Shown here piece by piece: positions 1 to 7,628 of a stretch of 29,123 nucleotides of DNA. Origin of the DNA: JAOTYV01 sp041557595 (lineage in GTDB: Bacteria > Pseudomonadota > Alphaproteobacteria > UBA8366); NCBI GenBank assembly GCA_041557595.1, contig JBFFGE010000037.1, positions 1 through 29,123 on the forward strand. The letters run 5' to 3'. Position 1 is the stretch's first letter. Each line of letters begins with the position of its first letter. The translations under genes were made by a program, and so were the position numbers. Below the pieces are notes generated by a model, which saw nothing but the letters and a program-made list of their open reading frames with translations, did not search any database and was not told the origin of the DNA.

Positions 1-116
1 GCCCCGTTTGGGCGCCCATGAGCTGCTTTATCATTGTAGAATCGATCAACTATTCCGCCCTTAATTGATTATAATTAAAGGCAGGTTGATCTAGCCGGTT
101 GCGCCTTGAGGGTCCG

Positions 117-881
117 CTATAGCGTCGCAGCCCCGTGCGCGTCGTCCGACATTGCGATTTGGGATCGCATCGAAACGCAGCGTGCATTGGGATGGCTGCC
201 GAGCAGGGTGAGGAACGCCGCCAAATCGGCCCGATCCGCGGATATCATGACCGCGTGGTGCAGCATGATCCCGACCGGCGCAGCGCGCATGACCAGATCG
301 GCCACATGATACGCCAATCGGCCCCGACCTTCCGAACCCGCCGTCGAGCGGCACCAGTCGACGCACACGGATATCTCGGTCAACCCGCCCAGACGAAGCG
401 CGGCCGCGCCGTCCATACGGGACAGCGCCCGATAGCCTTGGGCCGCCAGCAGATCGGCGGTCGTTTGCGTGCAGCGGTTCCAGGGCGGCGTGAAGATCGG
501 GTCGCAAAATTCCGGAAATAGCTCGATCATCCGGCGCTGTCCGGCCTGCAGGTCCGCCGCCTGGTCCGCCGCCGGGCGACACGGTCCGAATTCGCACTTC
601 CTGCCGACGCCTTCATGGTTGGCATGGCGGTAACCGTGCTGATGGACCCGCATCCGTCCCGCCGCCGAACGAAGCCTGTCGCGCAAACGGCGGGCGAGCG
701 TATCGGTGACTTCGGCGGGAATGACGGCAAGATCCAGCGGCACCGACGCTTTCTCGAAAACTTCCAACAGCCGAAACATGCGCGCATCGTGCCAGCCGAC
801 GTCATCGTCGCGGAAAAAGCATGTTGCGGGCTCCCTGGTATCATCCAGCGTCCGGCGGAGCGGGTCGAGCCACGACGTCAT
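117..881 (-). CDS. Polysaccharide deacetylase-like protein
   Basis: This 254-residue protein resembles the NodB/polysaccharide deacetylase beta/alpha-barrel superfamily. Visible marks are an acidic metal-site motif FRDDDVGW (residues 23-30), a histidine cluster HQHGYRHANHE (80-90) and FTPPWNR (130-136), in the order expected for this fold. Family members remove N-acetyl groups from glycans, but the glycan here is unknown and no signal peptide is seen, so a cytoplasmic role is possible. I chose the ATG at 881; an in-frame GTG at 950 would add 23 residues that look unlike the fold, and neither start has a clear ribosome binding site. The gene stands alone, divergent from the caspase-like gene. 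The fold is fairly secure and the activity is inferred. Confidence 0.8.
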   Translation of the reverse strand: MTSWLDPLRRTLDDTREPATCFFRDDDVGWHDARMFRLLEVFEKASVPLDLAVIPAEVTDTLARRLRDRLRSAAGRMRVHQHGYRHANHEGVGRKCEFGPCRPAADQAADLQAGQRRMIELFPEFCDPIFTPPWNRCTQTTADLLAAQGYRALSRMDGAAALRLGGLTEISVCVDWCRSTAGSEGRGRLAYHVADLVMRAAPVGIMLHHAVMISADRADLAAFLTLLGSHPNARCVSMRSQIAMSDDAHGAATL

Positions 882-1141
882 GACGCAAATGCCAATCCAT
901 GCTGTTTCGCGGCCGAGCGCCAGATCGGGCGGCGCCAGCCCGCCGCGCACAATACTGCGATTGATATTCCCGTTGCGGCTTGGCTGGAATACGACATCAT
1001 TTTATTTCCGGAGGGCTTCGCATTGCGGATCGGCCGACGGTTGGGTGTCGCGTTAGCGGTACTTCCGTTCTCTTATTGTCGGCGACCCTGTGCATGTGGG
1101 ATCGTTGACGACGGGGACTGCACACGGTGGAATGTAGCGCG
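882..1141. other. Divergent intergenic region between two genes
   Basis: This 260-base gap separates the deacetylase-like gene (-) from the caspase-like gene (+), so it must hold promoters for both. I see no convincing coding frame. No clear -35/-10 pair, operator or RNA structure stood out. Confidence 0.4.
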
Positions 1142-2812
1142 ATGTTGCGGCTTGGGTTGATATTTTCGATTTTGGCGACGGTTCTCCTGAACGCCGGTCC
1201 CGCCATGGCCGAGCGCCGGATTGCGCTGGTGGTCGGCAATTCAAGTTATCGCAACACCCCGAGCCTCGAAAACCCGAAAAACGACGCGCGGGAAATGGCG
1301 GCGGTATTGCAGCGGCTCGGGTTCGAGGTCATACGGGGAATCGACCTGACCAGCGCGGAAATGCGGCTGACGGTGCGGAAATTCGCCGGCGCGTTGCAAT
1401 CTGCCGATGTCGCACTTTTCTTTTACGCCGGTCACGGGCTGCAGGTTAGGGGACAGAATTACCTGGTGCCGATCGATGCGAAGATGCGGTCCACGCTCGA
1501 TCTGGAATTCGAGGCGACCAACCTGCAGGTGGTCGTCGATCTGATGGAACGGGAGGCGAAAACCAATTTCGTCTTTCTGGACGCCTGCCGCGACAATCCG
1601 CTGGCGCGGACGCTCGCGCGGAGCCTCGGCGCGACTCGCTCCGGAACGATCGGCCAGGGCTTGGCGCGCATGAATAGCGGCGTCGGCACGTTGATTTCCT
1701 ATTCCACGGAACCGGGCAACGTGGCGCTGGACGGCGACGGCAAACATAGCCCGTTCACGGAAGCGCTCTTGCAGCACATCGCGACCCCGGGATTGGAAGT
1801 CGGACAAATGCTGCGGCGGGTGCGCAGCACCGTCCTGAAAAAGACCAGGGGCAAGCAAGTCCCTTGGGACCATTCGTCCCTGGTCGGTGACTTCTATTTC
1901 GGGTCGCCGCAAAAAACCGCCGCCATACAACCGAAGCCGCAGGGCAAACCCGCAGCGCCCGCGTTCGATCCCCGACAAATCGAATTGTCGATCTGGAATT
2001 CGATCAAGGACAGCGCCGATCCAGGCGATTTCCGGCAATTTCTGACGCAATTTCCAAACGGCGCCTTCGCGCCCTGGGCGCGGTCCCGGCTCGCGACCCT
2101 GAAGAAGCGGACGAATCCTCAGGGGACGCCGACCCGACCGCCGAAAGCCAAACCGGCGCCACCGAAGGAGAAAGCGGTTGCCGCCGTACCGCCAACGCGG
2201 ACGAAGCCGATGCCGCAAACGCCCATCGCGGCCGCCCCGGGAAAAAGAGGGGAAAAGGCGAAACAAATCGCGCTGCAATGGCAAAGCCGTATCGACGCAC
2301 TCAAGGAACAAGGCCCGCATGGCGACTGCGAAGTGCAGATCCATGACCCCCGCGACCGCGATCCTGCGGCTTGGGCGGAATGCGAGGAGCGCACACAGCG
2401 TATCGCCGCGCTCGAACGCCGCATGACGCGAGAAGTCGCAATGGCCATCACGGGATCGGCTCCGGAGCGGGGCCAACGTTCGGTCCAAACGGATGGCGAG
2501 ACGCCGGACAGGGAACGGCCACGCATTCTTGCAGCGATCAAGTCATACTATGAAGCGGAGGGCAGCCTCCACGATCGCCCGGATACGTCCCGCGGCGGCA
2601 TCATCGTCGACGTTGAATCCTATGAGGTGGTGCGCCGGACCGCGACCGAAGTCGAAGTCCGCCTGAATTTTCAAATGTCACCGCACGATTTCCAAAAATT
2701 CGAAAGCCGTCACGACAATCGCTTTTGGCTCGAACGGCGCGGCGAGCATTACCGCGTCCTGAAGATGTGGAGCGCAACCCTGGGCTGGGTGTCCCGGCGA
2801 ACCCGACCGTGA
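1142..2812 (+). CDS. Exported caspase-fold (peptidase C14) protein
   Basis: The 556-residue protein starts with a signal peptide ending AMA at about residue 23, then a caspase/metacaspase p20-like domain (about 25-255). The catalytic pair is visible: His98 in YAGHG and Cys149 in FLDACRDNP. Residues 281-320 contain a WNSIKDSADPGDFRQFL type segment, a module often found after bacterial caspase domains. A Pro/Ala/Lys-rich linker (about 325-375) follows, then a Cys-containing segment and a C-terminal domain (about 458-550) that I do not recognise and that could be NTF2-like. The ATG at 1142 puts the signal peptide at the N-terminus; an in-frame GTG at 1127 is the alternative. Family members cleave after basic residues or act in regulated proteolysis, but the substrate is unknown. 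The gene lies upstream of the CsgG-like cluster on the same strand, separated by a 398-base gap with a terminator-like hairpin. Confidence 0.88.
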   Translation: MLRLGLIFSILATVLLNAGPAMAERRIALVVGNSSYRNTPSLENPKNDAREMAAVLQRLGFEVIRGIDLTSAEMRLTVRKFAGALQSADVALFFYAGHGLQVRGQNYLVPIDAKMRSTLDLEFEATNLQVVVDLMEREAKTNFVFLDACRDNPLARTLARSLGATRSGTIGQGLARMNSGVGTLISYSTEPGNVALDGDGKHSPFTEALLQHIATPGLEVGQMLRRVRSTVLKKTRGKQVPWDHSSLVGDFYFGSPQKTAAIQPKPQGKPAAPAFDPRQIELSIWNSIKDSADPGDFRQFLTQFPNGAFAPWARSRLATLKKRTNPQGTPTRPPKAKPAPPKEKAVAAVPPTRTKPMPQTPIAAAPGKRGEKAKQIALQWQSRIDALKEQGPHGDCEVQIHDPRDRDPAAWAECEERTQRIAALERRMTREVAMAITGSAPERGQRSVQTDGETPDRERPRILAAIKSYYEAEGSLHDRPDTSRGGIIVDVESYEVVRRTATEVEVRLNFQMSPHDFQKFESRHDNRFWLERRGEHYRVLKMWSATLGWVSRRTRP

Positions 2813-2978
2813 CCGACTGTTCAATGAAGCCGGGTAGAATTTGCAAAAGCGGGTAGAGTTCTAACTTTCGGCCTACCAATTTCGATAAGTTTTCCTAATC
2901 AGTCTATCTCAACGGGATATGGATTCCGCCCCGCACGGGGGTAATGGTGTTAACGGCGCCTTCTGCCGCGATACCACC

Positions 2979-3000
2979 AAATCGAAGAACGATTTTTTTT
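2979..3000 (+). terminator. Possible intrinsic terminator after caspase-like gene
   Basis: AAATCG (2979-2984) pairs with CGATTT (2990-2995) across a five-base loop, and the T-run continues to 3000. The stem is short and AT-rich and lies about 165 bases after the stop codon, so it would be a weak terminator. Confidence 0.35.
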
Positions 3001-3076
3001 CGCGATTTCAATTCATAATCTAAACCTTTTGCACTTTGGTACCACCGAATTTCGCGCCGCCTATATCTTCGGTTCG

Positions 3077-3104
3077 TTGTTGCCCGATGGTAGCCTGATA
3101 TAAG
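3077..3104 (+). promoter_or_regulatory. Possible sigma70-like promoter of the repeat-protein cluster
   Basis: TTGTTG (3077-3082), a 16-base spacer and TATAAG (3099-3104) resemble -35 and -10 boxes. They lie about 105 bases upstream of the start at 3211, leaving a fairly long untranslated leader. This is pattern matching only. Confidence 0.3.
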
Positions 3105-3210
3105 CTGGTACCCGTTCAAATAAGAGTTTTCGATCATGAAGCCTGGCGCGCCGCGCCGTCACCTCGGTGACTGTGCGGGGCGGGCAGGGAGCAACTCGGA
3201 GGATATTCTG

Positions 3211-3513
3211 ATGACTAAACTTACCGTAATGACCGGCGCGCTTGGCGTGGCCCTGATGTTCGCAATCCCGCAAGTCGCATCGGCAGCGCCGCAAGGTTGT
3301 CCGAAAGGTGTGAAGCAGACCGTCAACGTCAAAAACAGCGGCAACACGATCCGCGGCGGTAACAGGAACAAGATCGAGAACAACATCGCCTCGGTCGACT
3401 GCAAGAATCTCAAAGGCAAGATCAAGCAGAACGTAACCGTCAAGGGTAACCAGAACACCATCCGTGGCGGCAGCAAGAACAAGATCCAGAACAATATCGG
3501 CAGCGTGAAGTAA
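3211..3513 (+). CDS. Small secreted protein with two Asn/Gly-rich repeats (curlin-like candidate)
   Basis: The protein has 100 residues with a signal peptide ending ASA at residue 25. The mature part is two repeats: residues 35-62 and 72-99 match at 19 of 28 positions, sharing the pattern KQxVxVKxxxNTIRGG and NKIxNNI. One cysteine (C30, C64) precedes each repeat by a few residues. Alternating Val/Ile with Asn and Gly turns suggests a beta-solenoid or amyloid strand-loop-strand unit, loosely like curlin repeats but with Ile in place of Ala and many Lys/Arg. The start at 3211 is set by a GGAGG box eight to nine bases upstream; an in-frame ATG at 3136 lacks this and would bury the signal peptide. 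It is first in a co-directional set with a CsgG-like exporter candidate two genes downstream. I do not recognise a named family, and fibre formation is inferred. Confidence 0.85.
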   Translation: MTKLTVMTGALGVALMFAIPQVASAAPQGCPKGVKQTVNVKNSGNTIRGGNRNKIENNIASVDCKNLKGKIKQNVTVKGNQNTIRGGSKNKIQNNIGSVK

Positions 3514-3578
3514 GCAAACGCTACCGAATGGCAATCAAGAAGCGGCATCGGCCGCGTGACGAAGGGAGGATATGACCA

Positions 3579-3917
3579 ATGACAAAGCAATTCTTTCGGC
3601 TCGCGACCGCCGCCGCTTCGGCCGCCTGTGTGGCAATCTCGCTCTCGATCGCCGCACCGCATCCCGCAACGGCGGGGGACATCCTCGACCGTAAGGGCCA
3701 GGACGCCGAAACCAAGGGGGACATCCTCCGGGCCAAGCTGAGAGCCCGCATGGCGCGCCAGAACAACAAGTCGAAGGGCGCCAATGACGGTGTGATCGTC
3801 GGCGAATGCGGCGTCAATATCGGCAATCAGGTCAACAAGAAGCGCCGCGCAGGAAACACCAAGATTACGGTGGTGGTCGACAAGCCGATCGTCAACATGG
3901 GGAAATGCGGCAAATAA
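3579..3917 (+). CDS. Small secreted basic protein, function unknown
   Basis: The protein has 112 residues with a signal peptide ending ATA near residue 32. The mature N-terminal half is charged and probably helical (DILDRKGQDAETKGDIL, then Arg/Lys-rich). The C-terminal half contains GVNIGNQVN and a Val/Ile-rich strand between C77 and C110, which could form a disulfide. A GGGAGGA box eight bases before the ATG at 3579 supports the start. It lies 65 bases after the repeat protein and 16 bases before the CsgG-like gene, so the three are probably co-transcribed. By position it could be an accessory subunit or chaperone for export, as CsgE or CsgF are in curli, but I see no sequence similarity to those that I can defend. 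Confidence 0.8.
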   Translation: MTKQFFRLATAAASAACVAISLSIAAPHPATAGDILDRKGQDAETKGDILRAKLRARMARQNNKSKGANDGVIVGECGVNIGNQVNKKRRAGNTKITVVVDKPIVNMGKCGK

Positions 3918-3933
3918 GCCGCAGAGAAGACCA

Positions 3934-5559
3934 ATGAACAGTACTTTCAAAATTGCGCTGAGCGCGGCCTTCGTTCTGTCGGCCTGCGCCGGAGACCCGC
4001 CGTCGCAAACGGCGGAAGTCGTCCAAATCGCGCGTCCGAAGGCCAACGCAAAACGCATCGATACGGGCATGAACGAAGCGCTGCGGTGCTTCGGTCGTAT
4101 GCTGGCGGACAACAGGGTCCGCCCGTTCTCGGTCATGTCGAGCGGCCTGCCGGACAAAACCGGCAAGATCTACACCACCGCGCAGGAAGGCACCTTCGCC
4201 GGACCGGCAACCAAGGACATGATGGTCACCGCCATATCGACCATTTCCGCCGAGAGCCAGGCGGTTTATTTCATCGAATGGGGGCAGGTGACACCGGAAG
4301 GCGTCACTTCCAATGTCAAAGGCCTGGGTTCGATCGTTCCCGACTATTTCATCACCGGCGGCATCACCCAGGTCGACGACGGCATTGCCGATAAGACAAC
4401 GTCGATCGGCGCGGACCTTTCGGTCGGCGACGTCGGCGCCGGCGGCAGCTACAGCAAGGATTTCAATGTCGGCCTGGTCACGATCGACATGAGCATCGGC
4501 AAGCTTCCCGAACGCTACATGATCCCCGGGCTGAGCGTGAGCAACACGATTGCCCTGGCCAACAAGGGAACCGCAATCGGCGCCGAGGCCACCGTTTCGA
4601 AATTCGGTCTCTCATACGATGTCAGCGATCGTCGGAAAAACGGCGTGCAGCAAACCGTGCGCGCGCTCATCGAACTCGGCTTGATCGAAACGATCGGCCG
4701 CAAGGAGGGCCTGCCCTATTGGCAGTGTCTCGACCTGGATTCGACGCGACCGGCGGTGGTTCAGGAAATGCAGAAGGCCTACTCTTCGATGAAATCGCCG
4801 AAGCGCATTACCTTCGTTCAGCGGAAACTAAAGCAGGCAGGCTACTATCAAGGCGAGGCCACCGGCAAAAACGACGGCGCGACCCGGCTGGCGATTCAGC
4901 GTTTCAAATCCAAGAACAATCAGGTTCCGACCGGCGACGTCGATTTCAATCTATACGTCGCCTTGTCGTCGCAAAAATTCGCGGCGCCCCTGAACCAGGC
5001 GCGGATCAACCCGACCGAGGCCGCCGCCGCGACCTTCAAGCGGCTGTCCGCGCCGGATCGCTCGGAACAACGCCAATCGGCACTGCCCGATACAAACGGT
5101 ACGGCGGAGAAATCGGCCGCCACCGAACCGGCAAAACCCGAGATTTCGATGACGGCCCGCGCGACCAACTCGATCTATCGCAAGGGCGACAAGATCGCTC
5201 TGAAAGTCAGGCTTTCCGACTCCGGATACCTGCACTGCTATTACAAGGATTCGCTTGGCAATATTTCACGGGTCTTCCCGAACCGCTTCGCGCGCGATGC
5301 CCGTGTCGCCGGGGGCAAGGAAGTGCGAATTCCCGGCGATCGGATGGGCTTTTCAATCCTCGCGGATGTGGAGAGGTCGTCGCAATCGTTCCGGTGCTTC
5401 GCCGCCCGAACGAATCTCGACGTCAAACTGTCGAACGGACGACTTAAGACCGATCTGGTGCCGCTGAAAATGAAGAGCCTGTCCGAGTTGAGCGGGTTCT
5501 ATTCGGCATCCGAAAAAAGCAAGGTCGCGGAAAAACTGGTGACCGTGTCCATCCAATAG
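3934..5559 (+). CDS. Lipoprotein with CsgG/HfaB-like, peptidoglycan-binding and DUF4384-like domains
   Basis: The 541-residue protein opens with a lipoprotein signal (lipobox LSAC, Cys18). Residues about 42-270 look like a CsgG/HfaB-family domain, the outer-membrane secretion channel of curli-type systems: they include a strand-rich segment (FFIEWGQV-like, about 111-118), a Gly-rich stretch SVGDVGAGGSYSKDFNVG (163-180) and an amphipathic helix VQQTVRALIELGLIETIG (238-255). Residues about 290-345 match the PG_binding_1 pattern (VQRKLKQAGYY, then TRLAIQRFKSKN). Residues about 403-490 resemble DUF4384, with YRKGDKIALKV and SGYLHCYYKD. Classic CsgG is about 260-280 residues, so this form is about twice as long. 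Sixteen bases separate it from the preceding gene. It would sit in the outer membrane, bind the wall and export the small secreted neighbours. The CsgG assignment is moderately sure, the other two domains a little surer. Confidence 0.82.
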   Translation: MNSTFKIALSAAFVLSACAGDPPSQTAEVVQIARPKANAKRIDTGMNEALRCFGRMLADNRVRPFSVMSSGLPDKTGKIYTTAQEGTFAGPATKDMMVTAISTISAESQAVYFIEWGQVTPEGVTSNVKGLGSIVPDYFITGGITQVDDGIADKTTSIGADLSVGDVGAGGSYSKDFNVGLVTIDMSIGKLPERYMIPGLSVSNTIALANKGTAIGAEATVSKFGLSYDVSDRRKNGVQQTVRALIELGLIETIGRKEGLPYWQCLDLDSTRPAVVQEMQKAYSSMKSPKRITFVQRKLKQAGYYQGEATGKNDGATRLAIQRFKSKNNQVPTGDVDFNLYVALSSQKFAAPLNQARINPTEAAAATFKRLSAPDRSEQRQSALPDTNGTAEKSAATEPAKPEISMTARATNSIYRKGDKIALKVRLSDSGYLHCYYKDSLGNISRVFPNRFARDARVAGGKEVRIPGDRMGFSILADVERSSQSFRCFAARTNLDVKLSNGRLKTDLVPLKMKSLSELSGFYSASEKSKVAEKLVTVSIQ

Positions 5560-5589
5560 TCCAGCGCCGGCAGCGGCGGAGGGGTCCCG

Positions 5590-6450
5590 ATGCGCTTAGT
5601 CCCATTCGGCGTCAGAATTGCGGGGCTGCTGCTTGCGGCGGCTATTTTCGGAGCGGGGCCGGGGGCCGCGCGGGACGAGGACCGCACCGCGGAGCATAAA
5701 ATCAAATCCGCAACCCATCGGTTCGACGCCCGGTCGATCACCGTTTCCGCGTCGCTCGCACATTTCGAAATCGTCGCGACCGACACCCCGGGGATAAGGA
5801 TCGACCTGACCGGCCTGGGAACATTGGTCGATACGGTACGATTCGACGTGGCGAATGATGTTCTTACAATTCGGGATGAATCGACGCGGATCGATTACAA
5901 TATAATACCGGAACGACAGAATATCGTCGTTGGGTCCGGCAATATTATCATTAACAATATTGGAAATTCTGAGAGCCACGCAAATAAATTCTCAACGTTT
6001 TCTGAAGATGAGATGAAGTTACTTCCACTCACCTTCAAGAGTTTTGCCCCGAAGCATATCTCTGTTCACTTCGACCGCGCGATGGGCGGGATCAAACTCG
6101 ACGGCCTAACCGGCGTACATCAGATAAATTTATCCGGCAATGGGACGCTTTCCGGCGAGCGGCTTGCCGGCCGGCTTTCCCTCGATGCGGCTGAAAACGC
6201 CACCGCACGAATTCAACGGACCACTTTGGACCGCCTGTCGATTGTCGCGAATGAAAATTCGGACGTGAAATTTGCCGGCAGCGCCTACCAGACGTCCATC
6301 CGCGTCAAAGGCAATGCGGAGACCGAGTTTTCCGGCGCGGCGGAGAAGGCGGAATTCGTCGCATCCGAAAACGCATCGATTGCCGCGCGCGGCACCCTCA
6401 AATCGGTGACGCGCAAACAATCCGGTAACGCCGAAATCGAGATTCGATGA
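5590..6450 (+). CDS. Exported GIN/DUF2807-like beta-solenoid protein
   Basis: This 286-residue protein has a signal peptide (hydrophobic residues 8-24, cleavage near GAA at 25-27). The rest resembles the putative autotransporter adhesin head (GIN, DUF2807) fold: short repeated strands of the form I-x-V-x-A-x and successive Asn/Gly/Ser turns, clearest at 175-286 (LSGNGTLSGERLAGRLSLD, then similar rungs ending SGNAEIEIR). Residues 104-140 are unusually rich in Ile and Asn and encoded by AT-rich DNA. A GGAGGGG box stands before the ATG. It follows the CsgG-like gene by 30 bases on the same strand and probably ends the operon. It may be a periplasmic or surface-exposed partner; no catalytic residues are evident. 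Confidence 0.8.
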   Translation: MRLVPFGVRIAGLLLAAAIFGAGPGAARDEDRTAEHKIKSATHRFDARSITVSASLAHFEIVATDTPGIRIDLTGLGTLVDTVRFDVANDVLTIRDESTRIDYNIIPERQNIVVGSGNIIINNIGNSESHANKFSTFSEDEMKLLPLTFKSFAPKHISVHFDRAMGGIKLDGLTGVHQINLSGNGTLSGERLAGRLSLDAAENATARIQRTTLDRLSIVANENSDVKFAGSAYQTSIRVKGNAETEFSGAAEKAEFVASENASIAARGTLKSVTRKQSGNAEIEIR

Positions 6451-6477
6451 CCGCCTATTCAGCGGCCGACGCGATCG

Positions 6478-6735
6478 TTAATTCAGTTCCCGGCATGCGG
6501 AAATCAGCAAATCCACGGCCTTGTCGGTTTGCGGTTTCCCCAGATTTTTCAAGATGCACTGCCACTCCTTCAGCTTGGTCGCGTTGCGCTTCTTGAGCTG
6601 AACGGTTTTGGGCGCTTGCTCAAGACCGGCGAGGGTCAGGGCGCTGTTGGCATCGCTCTTCGACGGCACCGCGATCCATACCAATCCGGCAAGAGCGACC
6701 GCTAGAACCGTCACCGACGCAATTTTTAATTTCAT
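6478..6735 (-). CDS. Small exported protein, function unknown
   Basis: This 85-residue protein begins MKLKIASVTVLAVALAGLVW, a signal peptide or membrane anchor, followed by a Lys-rich helical region with two cysteines (in WQCIL and SACREL). An AGGAGG box sits just upstream of the ATG at 6735, which makes the gene credible despite its size. It converges on the GIN-like gene with a 27-base gap and shares its strand with the OmpA-family gene behind it. I recognise no family. Confidence 0.75.
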   Translation of the reverse strand: MKLKIASVTVLAVALAGLVWIAVPSKSDANSALTLAGLEQAPKTVQLKKRNATKLKEWQCILKNLGKPQTDKAVDLLISACRELN

Positions 6736-6859
6736 TGAAACCTCCTGTAACGCAACCGGCCCCGTTCCTGAAGATGAGCCCGACGATTAAATTGTCTGGC
6801 CGCGGGGCAAATATGTTGTGCGCAACCGTGCCGGCACAATCGAGCGAAGCGCCGCTTGC

Positions 6860-7411
6860 CTATTGCCCGAGATTGGTAATGACGACGCGCCGATTGATCG
6901 CCGCTTCGGGATTGTTCTTGTCGAAGAGATCGCGTTCGCCCTTGCCCACGGACCGCAGCTTTTCGGCGTCCAGCGATCCCATCTGCATCAAATACCGTTT
7001 CACTGCCGCGGCGCGGCGCTCCGACAAATGGAGATTGTATGACTCCGAACCGACCGCATCGGTGTGACCTTCGATGCGGAACCGGTCGTCCTTCAGGACA
7101 TCGGTGGTGAGCGCTTTCGCAAGGCTGTCGAGCTGCTGTTTCGCGTCGGGCGTCAGGACCGCGGAATTGAACTCAAAGGTAATGAGCGCCTGAGCCGAGG
7201 GTTTCGGCGCAGGTTTCTCCGGGCCATCCATAACGATGCCGCGGGTTCGACCCATCGGGTTCGCCTTCAGCGCGTTGACCCATTCTTCCGCGGTGGCGGA
7301 CCGCTTCATGAACTTGCCATGCTGTTGCGCGAGTGCAGGACCGGCAATCGCAACTGCAGCAACGGCAACCGCCAAGTGACGAAACAGGGATGGGTGAGCA
7401 AAGCCGGCCAT
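6860..7411 (-). CDS. OmpA-family protein with C-terminal peptidoglycan-binding domain
   Basis: The protein has 183 residues: a signal peptide ending ALA at residue 28, a linker of about 45 residues, then an OmpA C-terminal-like domain (about 76-181). The domain shows TFEFNSAVLTPDA, the diaminopimelate-binding motif GHTDAVGSESYNLHLSERR (Asp118 with Arg132/133) and a closing NRRVVI segment. No beta-barrel or lipobox is present, so it would be a soluble periplasmic wall-binding protein. A GGAGG box precedes the ATG at 7411. It may stabilise the envelope or anchor the surface structures encoded next door; the latter is only inferred from position. Confidence 0.88.
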   Translation of the reverse strand: MAGFAHPSLFRHLAVAVAAVAIAGPALAQQHGKFMKRSATAEEWVNALKANPMGRTRGIVMDGPEKPAPKPSAQALITFEFNSAVLTPDAKQQLDSLAKALTTDVLKDDRFRIEGHTDAVGSESYNLHLSERRAAAVKRYLMQMGSLDAEKLRSVGKGERDLFDKNNPEAAINRRVVITNLGQ

Positions 7412-7628
7412 GATCCTCCGTCTCCTCTATCGTAATCAATGCCAAGAATTCTGCATCAAGTGTACGAAGGGGCCTGATTCGGATCAATAAACCATAACTT
7501 CAAAAGCCGGCAATTTGGCGGTACTCACACCTTTCCCGACGGGGGCACGGGTACCGGACAGCCCCATGAATGAGAGCGCCGCCGGACGCCTTTCGGCGCC
7601 GCAACCTGACCGGTCTGTGGAGACTTCG

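Larger units (their letters stand above)
2813..3210. other. 398-base non-coding gap
   Basis: I find no credible gene here. The region is less GC-rich than its surroundings. It holds two near-identical 11-mers, CGGGTAGAATT (2831-2841) and CGGGTAGAGTT (2850-2860), a second pair TACCACCAAAT (2972-2982) and TACCACCGAAT (3040-3050), a terminator-like hairpin at 2979-3000 and a possible promoter at 3077-3104. It probably ends the caspase-like transcript and starts the small-repeat-protein/CsgG-like transcript. Confidence 0.5.

Noticed and set aside
3579..3917. Assignment of the small secreted protein as CsgF or CsgE
   Set aside because: Position and size fit, but no residues typical of either family can be pointed to, so it is left as unknown.
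3159..4166. Minus-strand open frame (335 codons) opposite the small secreted protein genes
   Set aside because: The plus strand has three starts with ribosome binding sites, signal peptides and internal protein repeats. The minus frame's hydrophobic stretches are the complement of those repeats.
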